Source: an uncultured Paracoccaceae bacterium (lineage in GTDB: Bacteria > Pseudomonadota > Alphaproteobacteria > Rhodobacterales > Rhodobacteraceae). From it: a stretch of DNA of 64,000 bases. The notes beneath the pieces are model-generated. The model had not been told where the DNA came from, made no database searches, and was given only the letters and a program-made list of their open reading frames with translations. Positions 54,666 to 64,000 of this stretch are shown here, piece after piece; within the stretch, counting starts at the first letter, position 1, and every line of letters starts with the position of its first letter. The DNA is taken from assembly GCA_947502145.1 (NCBI GenBank), contig CANMYO010000002.1:744001-808000 (forward strand). Reading direction: 5' to 3'. The translations under genes were made by a program, and so were the position numbers.

Positions 54666-55916
54666 ATGACCTATCACCCCAAGTCCGAATTCGTCACTGT
54701 GATGATGCAGCGCGGCTTTCTTGCCGATTGCACGGACTATCAGGGCCTGGACGAGGCATTGTCCAAGGGCGTCGTGCCCGCCTACATCGGTTTTGATGCC
54801 ACCGCATCATCGCTGCATGTCGGGTCGCTGATCCAGATCATGATGCTGCGCTGGTTGCAAAAAACCGGACACAAGCCAATCACCCTGATGGGCGGCGGCA
54901 CCACCAAGGTGGGCGATCCGTCGTTCCGGGCCGACGAACGCCCGCTGCTCAGCCCGGACCAGATCGACGCCAATATCACAGGCATCCAAAAGGACTTTGC
55001 CGCCTATCTGACCTATGACGACAGTCAGACCGGAGCGATGATGATCAACAATGCCGAATGGCTGGACGGGTTGAACTACCTCGACTTCCTGCGCGACATC
55101 GGGCGGCACTTCTCGATCAATCGCATGTTGTCGTTCGAAAGCGTGAAATCCCGGCTGGATCGGGAACAATCGTTGTCGTTCCTCGAATTTAACTACATGA
55201 TTCTGCAGGCCTATGACTTTCTTGAACTGAACCGCCGCTATGGCTGTCTGCTGCAAATGGGCGGCAGCGATCAATGGGGCAATATCGTCAACGGGATCGA
55301 CCTGACCCGCCGGGTGCTGGATCACGAAATCTTTGGGCTGACCTCGCCGCTGCTGACCACCTCGGATGGCAGGAAGATGGGCAAGTCGCAATCCGGCGCG
55401 GTCTGGCTGAATGCCGATCTGTGCAGCCCTTACGAGTTTTGGCAATTCTGGCGGAATACAACGGATGCGGACACCGGGCGGTTCCTCAAACTCTATACAG
55501 AACTGCCCGTCGCTGAATGCGACCGACTTGGCGCGCTTGCGGGGTCAGAGATCAACGCCGCAAAAATCATCCTCGCCAATGAGGTTACAACCCTGCTGCA
55601 CGGTGCCGCGGCCGCCGCCGCAGCCGAGGCCACAGCGCGTGAGGTATTTGAAAAGGGCGGGATTGGCGATGATCTGCCCACGCTGACGCTGTCTGCGGGT
55701 GACTTGGGCGATGGCGTGTCGATCGTGCAATTGATCGTCAAGGCGGGTCTTGCCGGGTCCGGCAAAGAGGCAAAGCGCCTGATTGCCGAAAACGGCGCCA
55801 AGCTGAATGATGAACCACTGAGCAATGCAGGGTTGATGGTGGATGCGGGCATGCTGGCCACACCGATCAAGCTGTCGGCAGGCAAAAAGCGGCACGCATT
55901 GGTGCAACTGGGCTAA
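54666..55916 (+). CDS. tyrS: Tyrosyl-tRNA synthetase
   Basis: [52 protein letters not shown]-terminal S4 domain. Confidence 0.97.
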   Translation: MTYHPKSEFVTVMMQRGFLADCTDYQGLDEALSKGVVPAYIGFDATASSLHVGSLIQIMMLRWLQKTGHKPITLMGGGTTKVGDPSFRADERPLLSPDQIDANITGIQKDFAAYLTYDDSQTGAMMINNAEWLDGLNYLDFLRDIGRHFSINRMLSFESVKSRLDREQSLSFLEFNYMILQAYDFLELNRRYGCLLQMGGSDQWGNIVNGIDLTRRVLDHEIFGLTSPLLTTSDGRKMGKSQSGAVWLNADLCSPYEFWQFWRNTTDADTGRFLKLYTELPVAECDRLGALAGSEINAAKIILANEVTTLLHGAAAAAAAEATAREVFEKGGIGDDLPTLTLSAGDLGDGVSIVQLIVKAGLAGSGKEAKRLIAENGAKLNDEPLSNAGLMVDAGMLATPIKLSAGKKRHALVQLG

Positions 55917-56041
55917 GTCAGCAGCGCCAGCAACAACCAGACTGGCAGCGCCAGAACGCAGGCGATTGATGTCAGCGACAGAAGGGTTAAACGTGGCCCC
56001 GGTGCATAGATTCCGGCCACGCCTTTTTTGCGGTGTTTCAT
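55913..56041 (-). CDS. 42-aa putative single-pass membrane small protein
   Basis: [42 protein letters not shown]; stop overlaps tyrS stop; no clear SD. Confidence 0.4.
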   Translation of the reverse strand: MKHRKKGVAGIYAPGPRLTLLSLTSIACVLALPVWLLLALLT

Positions 56042-56087
56042 TTGCGCAGTTAACCACGCTTTAGGTTTCTGATGGCTTAACGGAGGC

Positions 56088-56939
56088 ATGTTGATGTCCC
56101 CGTCAATTTCCGCTGTCGATGCGCTGCCGCTCCAGCAAAGCCCGGCCTATGCGCGCACCCTACGCGCCTTGGGGCGCCACACGGATATGGTGCAGCAACA
56201 GGGTGTCGGGCGCATGTTGATGACCGGGATGCAAACCCGATTTGGCCTTCTGCGGATGACCGGACGCGGCCCGCTTTGGGACGGTGATGACGCTTCCGCA
56301 CAGGCGGGTTTTCTGCGCCGTTACCGGCCGATGATCATCAATGATGAGGCCAGCGATCCCGCGGTTTTGCGCCGGGCGGGATATGTGCAGGTGATGACGC
56401 CAGCGCATCTTGCCGTCCTGCCGCTCACGGGTGATCCGATTGGTCGCGCCAGCCAGAAATGGCGCAATGCCTGGCGGCGGGCTGGGCGCGCCGGGCTTAC
56501 AATCAAGTCTGACGTCTATGACTGTGCCCGCGACAGCTGGATCACGGCGCTGGACCAGGCGCAGCAGCGGATCAAGGGATTTCGCGGCTATCCGCTTCAT
56601 TTCACGGCTGAATTTGCGCGTCTCAACCCGCAAGAGGTACTGACCTACGTCGCCTATGACGGGGGCGAGCCGCTGGCCGCGATGATCTTTCTGCTGCATT
56701 GGCCCTCTGCGACCTATCACATCGGCTGGACTGGCGAAGACGGGCGGCGCACCGCCGCGCATCACCGGATTCTGATCACCGCTGCGCAGGATTTTGCAGC
56801 CCGCGGGCTCACCTGCCTTGACCTGGGGCAGATCGACACCCAGACGGCACCCGGCCTCGCGCGCTTTAAGCTTGGGGCCGGGGCTGTCCCCAAACGGCTT
56901 GGCGGCACCTGGATCAAATTGCGCGGTTGGAAAGGCTAA
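56088..56939 (+). CDS. GNAT/FemAB-like acetyltransferase
   Basis: 283 aa; GGEPLAAMIFLLHWPSATYHIGWTGEDGRRTAAHHRILITAAQDFAARGLTCLDLG. Confidence 0.75.
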   Translation: MLMSPSISAVDALPLQQSPAYARTLRALGRHTDMVQQQGVGRMLMTGMQTRFGLLRMTGRGPLWDGDDASAQAGFLRRYRPMIINDEASDPAVLRRAGYVQVMTPAHLAVLPLTGDPIGRASQKWRNAWRRAGRAGLTIKSDVYDCARDSWITALDQAQQRIKGFRGYPLHFTAEFARLNPQEVLTYVAYDGGEPLAAMIFLLHWPSATYHIGWTGEDGRRTAAHHRILITAAQDFAARGLTCLDLGQIDTQTAPGLARFKLGAGAVPKRLGGTWIKLRGWKG

Positions 56940-56983
56940 TTCGCACGTGATAGGCATCTGCCAAAGATGCAAGGAACCGCCCC

Positions 56984-58234
56984 ATGACCGTGTTGCAATT
57001 GGCAAGCCTTCTGATCGTGCTGGCAGGTGCATTCGGGGCGATCAACTACCTGTTTTTGAAACTCCCCCCCGCGATTGGCATTCTTGTGGTCGCACTGCTC
57101 GCCTCCTTCGCGGTGATGGGCATTGACCTCTTGCTGCCAGCGCTGGGAATTGTCGAAACAGTGCGCGCGGCGGTGCTTGACATCGAATTTTCCGACGCCC
57201 TGCTTGAAGGCATGTTGGGGCTGTTGCTGTTTGCAGGCGCGTTGCATGTAAAACTGGGGGATCTGCGGGCACAGTGGATTCCGGTCGCCCTGATGGCCAC
57301 CATTGGCATTGCCCTGTCCACCGTGATCATCGGCTACGGATTTTCCTGGGTGACCGGCATGCCGATCCTGATTGCGCTGGTCTTTGGGGCCCTGATTTCG
57401 CCCACCGATCCGGTTGCTGTTCTTGGTGTGCTGCGCGACGCCGATCTTGAAAAATCCCTTGAAACCAAGATCGCGGGCGAAAGCCTGTTCAACGACGGTG
57501 TTGGCTATGTGGTGTTTCTGATCCTGGTTGGGCTGGCCTTTCCACATGGCGATCACCATGCCAGCGGCCTGTCCGGCGCGGCCCGGCTGTTTGTGCAAGA
57601 GGCGATTGGCGGCGCTCTGTTGGGGATCGTGCTGGGCTGGCTCACCTTCCGGGTCATGCGGCGGATTGACGATTACAGCCTTGAGGTGCTGCTGACCCTT
57701 GGCTTGGCATTTGGCGGTTACGAACTGGCGGTCTGGCTGCATGTCTCGGCCCCGATCATGGCCGTTTGCGCCGGGCTGCTGATTGGTGATATCGGTGCCA
57801 AGAAGGGCATGTCCGAAGAAACCCGCCGCTATGTTGATGCATTCTGGAAGCTGATCGACGAGATCCTCAACGCGGTTCTGTTCCTGATGATCGGGGTCGA
57901 GGTTTTCGCCATCGCCTTTGACATCGCCTATGTCACCGCCGGGTTGATCAGCATCGCCATCGCACTGCTTGGCCGCCTTGCAGCGGTTGCGATACCGATC
58001 CTGATCCTGCGCCCATTTCGCGCCTTTAGCGCGGGGGTGACGCCCATCATGACATGGGGCGGCCTCAAGGGCGGGATATCCGTGGCGCTCGCCCTGTCCC
58101 TGCCAGAGAGTGAATGGAAACCCGTGATCCTGACGGCAACCTATATGGTTGTGGTGTTTTCGATCATCGTTCAGGGTCTTACCATCGCAAAACTGGCCGA
58201 ACGTGTCGGTCGCCAGCCAGAGCTTTTGCCATGA
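56984..58234 (+). CDS. Sodium:proton antiporter (CPA1 family)
   Basis: FGALISPTDPVAVLGVLRDADLEKSLETKIAGESLFNDGVGYVVF, TWGGLKGGISVALALSLPES. Confidence 0.93.
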   Translation: MTVLQLASLLIVLAGAFGAINYLFLKLPPAIGILVVALLASFAVMGIDLLLPALGIVETVRAAVLDIEFSDALLEGMLGLLLFAGALHVKLGDLRAQWIPVALMATIGIALSTVIIGYGFSWVTGMPILIALVFGALISPTDPVAVLGVLRDADLEKSLETKIAGESLFNDGVGYVVFLILVGLAFPHGDHHASGLSGAARLFVQEAIGGALLGIVLGWLTFRVMRRIDDYSLEVLLTLGLAFGGYELAVWLHVSAPIMAVCAGLLIGDIGAKKGMSEETRRYVDAFWKLIDEILNAVLFLMIGVEVFAIAFDIAYVTAGLISIAIALLGRLAAVAIPILILRPFRAFSAGVTPIMTWGGLKGGISVALALSLPESEWKPVILTATYMVVVFSIIVQGLTIAKLAERVGRQPELLP

Positions 58235-59079
58235 CTGCATACCTCGTCTACGACGTCTTCACCGACACGCCATTCTGTGGCAATCAACTGGCGATCTTTC
58301 CCGATGCGCGCGATCTGCCGCAGGACAAACTGCAGGCGATTACGGCCGAGTTCAAATTCGCGGAAACGACCTTTGTCTACCCACCGGAGAATCCAGACCA
58401 TACCGCGCGGGTGCGGATCTTCACGCCGACAACCGAAATCCCCTTCGCCGGGCACCCGATTATCGGGACCGCTTTTGCGCTGCGTGACCTTGGGCGCGGA
58501 GATCAGCAGACGCTGGAGCTTGGGGTCGGACCGATCCGCTGCACATTTGACGGCGATGCTGCCTCCTTCACCACGCCCGCCGCGCTGGAACGGGTTGCAA
58601 CGCCGGATCCGGCGCTTGTGGCGCGCGCATTGGGGCTTGCTCCCGGCGATATCCGCATGGACACGCATGCCCCCGTGCAGGCGACGCTGGGTCTGCATTT
58701 TGTCATCACTGAACTGCGCGACCGTGCCACGCTTGCCGCCTGTCAGCCTGATGCGGCCGCCATGCGCGAAGGCGCGGCGCGACACCCCGCCGGGCTCGAC
58801 TTTGCACAGTTTGCCTATGTGCGCGACGGCAGCAGGATTGATGCCCGCATGTTCGCGCCGCTTGACAACATTCCCGAAGACCCCGCCACCGGCAGCGCCT
58901 GTGCCACGCTGGCGGCGCTCTTACGGGACGAACTTGGCACCGATCAGACCCTGTCGATCCTGCAGGGCGAAGACATGGGGCGCCCCTCCCGCATTCAGGC
59001 CCGCACCAGCGGCAATCCTGTGGCCATCACCATCACCGGTCAGGCCGTCCCGGTGATGGCAGGACAGCTGACCCTCTAG
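58231..59079 (+). CDS. PhzF family isomerase-like protein
   Basis: [64 protein letters not shown] overlap with antiporter. Confidence 0.92.
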   Translation: MTAYLVYDVFTDTPFCGNQLAIFPDARDLPQDKLQAITAEFKFAETTFVYPPENPDHTARVRIFTPTTEIPFAGHPIIGTAFALRDLGRGDQQTLELGVGPIRCTFDGDAASFTTPAALERVATPDPALVARALGLAPGDIRMDTHAPVQATLGLHFVITELRDRATLAACQPDAAAMREGAARHPAGLDFAQFAYVRDGSRIDARMFAPLDNIPEDPATGSACATLAALLRDELGTDQTLSILQGEDMGRPSRIQARTSGNPVAITITGQAVPVMAGQLTL

Positions 59080-59399
59080 GTGACACGGCGCAGTTCACGT
59101 CGCGGTCGGGCACACGAGTCCCACCGCCCGCCATCGGCGGTTCCGTCCGTGTGACCGGTCATTCCGCCGCGCATTACAAACGCGCAGCAGCTGACTCACC
59201 CGGCTATCAAGGTTGCAAACCCAGTGGCTGTTGCCCAGCCACACATCATCATTACAAAACGCATCTGACATCCCCATGTCACTTATCAACGCCATCATCT
59301 TCGCCAATCGTAAGGATTTCACCAATGGCGGTTTTCCAGACTTCTTTCCTTTCCGCCCCAGCCGCTGTATCGCCTTCGTGAACCAAGGGATTCCCAGTG

Positions 59400-61609
<2,210 letters not shown>

Positions 61610-61697
61610 TCCCGCGCCGCGCCCCCCACGCGCGCGCCGCAACATTGGCGATGTCCCTGACCGGGCATCGCCACCCAACGCCAGTGGACCTCCGGCC

Positions 61698-62120
61698 GTG
61701 ACCGCGGATCAGATCATCGCGCAGCTTGACCTGAGCCCGCATCCCGAAGGCGGCTATTTCCGCCAGACCTGGGCCGCTGAAAATCAGGGGCGACCCACCG
61801 CGACCTGCATCTATTTTCTACTCAAAGCGGGCGAAAGCAGCCATTGGCATCGGGTTGATGCCGCTGAAATCTGGCTGTTCCATGCCGGGGCACCGCTGAT
61901 CCTGTCGCGCGCGGCCAGTGCTGACGGACCGGCGAGCGAGGCGCTGCTGGGCCCCGATCTGGCGGTCGGGCAACATCCGCAACTGATCGTTGAACCTGAT
62001 CACTGGCAGGCCGCGCGGACCACCGGGGACTGGACGCTGGTCAGCTGCGCCGTCTCGCCGGGGTTCAGCTTTGATGGCTTCACCCTTGCGCCGGCAGATT
62101 TCGACATTCCACGCCGCTAG
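61698..62120 (+). CDS. Cupin (DUF985) protein
   Basis: LDLSPHPEGGYFRQTW, ATCIYFLLKAGESSHWHRVDAAEIWLFHAGAPL. Confidence 0.9.
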   Translation: MTADQIIAQLDLSPHPEGGYFRQTWAAENQGRPTATCIYFLLKAGESSHWHRVDAAEIWLFHAGAPLILSRAASADGPASEALLGPDLAVGQHPQLIVEPDHWQAARTTGDWTLVSCAVSPGFSFDGFTLAPADFDIPRR

Positions 62121-62184
62121 CTGTCTGGACAAGGGCCTGTGACCCTCCTAGCAAGTCAGCCATGAAACGCGTGACTGAAATTTC

Positions 62185-62889
62185 ATGAACGAGGTCCTGC
62201 AGGGATTGCTGGAAGGCGCGCGCCTTCTGGTCACGCTTGATGCGGACCTGGTTGAAATCAGTCTGCGGTCACTGCAGGTCAGCCTGACTGCCCTGTTGAT
62301 TGCCAGTGTGATCGCCTTTCCGCTTGGCACCTTGCTGGCGCTGCAACGGTTCCGGTTTCGCCGCACCGTGATTGCGGTGCTCAACGCGCTGATGGGCTTG
62401 CCGCCGGTTGTCGTGGGGCTGATCGTCTACCTGCTGCTCAGCCGCTCAGGCCCGTTTGGCGTGCTTGGCCTGCTGTTCACCCCCACGGCCATGATCATCG
62501 CCCAGGTGATTATCATCACACCGCTGATTGCCTCGATCACCCATCAGGCCATGCGCGAACTCTGGGCCGAATACCATGACCTGCTGATCTCACTCAACAC
62601 CACCAAGCGGCAGCGCATGTGGACCCTGATCCGGGACGGGCGCCGCGCCCTGCTGACGGCAGCACTTGCCGGTTTTGGCCGCGCCATTGGCGAGGTCGGT
62701 GCAATCATGATCGTCGGTGGCAACATCGACCACGCAACACGGGTGCTGACAACGGCGATCGCACTGGAAACCGGCAAGGGCGATTTTGCACTGGCACTGG
62801 GGCTTGGCTTTGTGCTGATCCTGCTGGCGATCCTCGTCAATATCGCGATCCACGCGCTGTCGCGCACTGAAACCTCGGGGCGCTGGTGA
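62185..62889 (+). CDS. tupB: Tungstate-type ABC transporter permease
   Basis: LQVSLTALLIASVIAFPLGTLLALQRFR, LMGLPPVVVGLIVYLLLSRSGPFGVLGLLFTP, GFGRAIGEVGAIMIVGGNI. Confidence 0.88.
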   Translation: MNEVLQGLLEGARLLVTLDADLVEISLRSLQVSLTALLIASVIAFPLGTLLALQRFRFRRTVIAVLNALMGLPPVVVGLIVYLLLSRSGPFGVLGLLFTPTAMIIAQVIIITPLIASITHQAMRELWAEYHDLLISLNTTKRQRMWTLIRDGRRALLTAALAGFGRAIGEVGAIMIVGGNIDHATRVLTTAIALETGKGDFALALGLGFVLILLAILVNIAIHALSRTETSGRW

Positions 62890-63590
62890 TGTTGCCGCTG
62901 ACCCTCTCCGGCGTCACGGTGCGACGCAAGGGCAAGGTGTTGCTCGGCCCGGTTGATCACGTGCTGGACGGCCCCGGCCTGACCGCCGTGATCGGCCCCA
63001 ATGGTGCGGGCAAATCAACGCTGCTGCGCTTGATGCATGGGGTCGAACGCCTCTCTGAAGGTCACACGGACTGGGCGGTGCCCTTGGCAGAGGCGCGCGC
63101 GCAGCAAAGCTTTGTGTTCCAATCGCCGGTGCTGCTGCGCCGCACTGTCGCCGGCAATCTCAGCTATCCGCTGCAATTGCAGGGCGTGCCCAAGGCCGAG
63201 CTTCCCGAAAGGGTTCGCACCGCTGCTAAGGCCGCCGGGCTGCAAGACCTGACCCACCTGCCCGCCAACCGCCTCTCCGGGGGAGAGCGGCAAAAGATGG
63301 CCCTGGCCCGTGCCCTGATCACCCGGCCCAAGGTGCTGTTTCTAGATGAACCCTGCGCTAACCTAGACGGCCACGCCACCCGCGAAATCGAGGGCCTGCT
63401 GCGCAATGCGCTGGACGCTGGCACCCGGATCATTCTGGCCACCCATGACATGGGTCAGGTCCGGCGTCTGGCCAGCGACATCATTTTTCTGCTGCACGGC
63501 AAGGTCGCGGCCAAGGGCCCCGCTGCGATGCTGCAGACACCTGATAATATACAACTTTCTGCCTTCCTGAACGGGGATATCATCACGTGA
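62886..63590 (+). CDS. tupC: Tungstate-type ABC transporter ATP-binding protein
   Basis: AVIGPNGAGKSTLLRLMHGVE, LSGGERQKMALARALITRPKVLFLDEPCANLD. Confidence 0.88.
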   Translation: MMLPLTLSGVTVRRKGKVLLGPVDHVLDGPGLTAVIGPNGAGKSTLLRLMHGVERLSEGHTDWAVPLAEARAQQSFVFQSPVLLRRTVAGNLSYPLQLQGVPKAELPERVRTAAKAAGLQDLTHLPANRLSGGERQKMALARALITRPKVLFLDEPCANLDGHATREIEGLLRNALDAGTRIILATHDMGQVRRLASDIIFLLHGKVAAKGPAAMLQTPDNIQLSAFLNGDIIT

Positions 63591-64000
63591 AACACCTCAT
63601 CCTCATCGCCGCGCTGCTCACGTCACCGGCGCAGGCCGACACGCTGAAACTGGCGGTGACGACTTCGTTTGAAAACGCAGGCCTGGCCGAGGTTCTCCTG
63701 CCCGAAATCGCCGCTGATACCGGGATCGACGTGCAATTGCTGGTCGTGGGCACCGGTCAGGCGCTGCGCCTGGGTGAAGCGGGTGATGTTGACGCCATAT
63801 TGGTGCACGCCAAATCCGCCGAAGAGGCTTTTATCGCCGCCGGTCATGCCACCCACCGCAGAGAGATCATGCATAATGACTTTGTCCTGATCGGTCCCGG
63901 TTCCGATCCGGCAAACGTGCGTGGTCGTGACAGTGCGACGCAGGCCCTCGGCGCGATAGCAGAGGCCGAAGCCCCCTTTGTCAGCCGTGGCGATGAGTCC
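63587..64000 (+). CDS. tupA: Tungstate-type ABC transporter substrate-binding protein (3' truncated by window)
   Basis: GTG start at 63587 overlapping tupC stop: VKHLILIAALLTSPAQADTLKLAVTTSFENAGLAEVLLPEIAADTGIDVQLLVVGTGQALRLGEAGDVDAILVHAKSAEEAFI...; not in ORF track. Confidence 0.87.
   Translation, partial: MKHLILIAALLTSPAQADTLKLAVTTSFENAGLAEVLLPEIAADTGIDVQLLVVGTGQALRLGEAGDVDAILVHAKSAEEAFIAAGHATHRREIMHNDFVLIGPGSDPANVRGRDSATQALGAIAEAEAPFVSRGDES

Noticed and set aside
56936-58240. 434-aa minus-strand ORF
   Set aside because: Antisense shadow of the Na+/H+ antiporter; H/Q/D-rich composition, no domain.

Overview
The window is an ordinary, gene-dense alphaproteobacterial chromosome segment, Rhodobacterales-like by gene content: ctrA next to a DUF1153/SciP gene, TrmFO, two PPK2 genes, a tup cluster and mttB. 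I see no prophage, IS element, CRISPR array or biosynthetic gene cluster. Most of it is housekeeping: trmFO, gluQRS, hisI, recG, ligA, ctrA/sciP, mnmA, metA, a potABC-like transporter, rplM-rpsI, ctaA, pgi-pgl-zwf, cobalamin genes, cysS-cimA, soxR, ada, anmK, tyrS, eno and tupBCA (tupA cut by the window end). The most interesting unannotated signal is a 14-codon ORF, MKKTCIIICCIISC (4 Cys and 5 Ile codons), just upstream of a cysS-cimA operon and followed by competing hairpins. It looks like a Cys/Ile-sensing attenuator in front of cysteinyl-tRNA synthetase and citramalate synthase (Ile pathway). Other signals below the 60-aa ORF cutoff or outside genes: a 59-aa ORF in a SoxR divergon with a SoxR-box-like palindrome, a 40-aa membrane ORF with its own terminator, two LacI-type palindromes upstream of zwf, repeated operator-like motifs between a MocR regulator and a DUF1127 gene, an SD-sequestering hairpin on ppk2, a stand-alone 120-aa HELTH (DUF4157-like) protein, and an A24 peptidase lacking one catalytic Asp. 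All calls come from reading the sequence and supplied ORFs; no database search was run.
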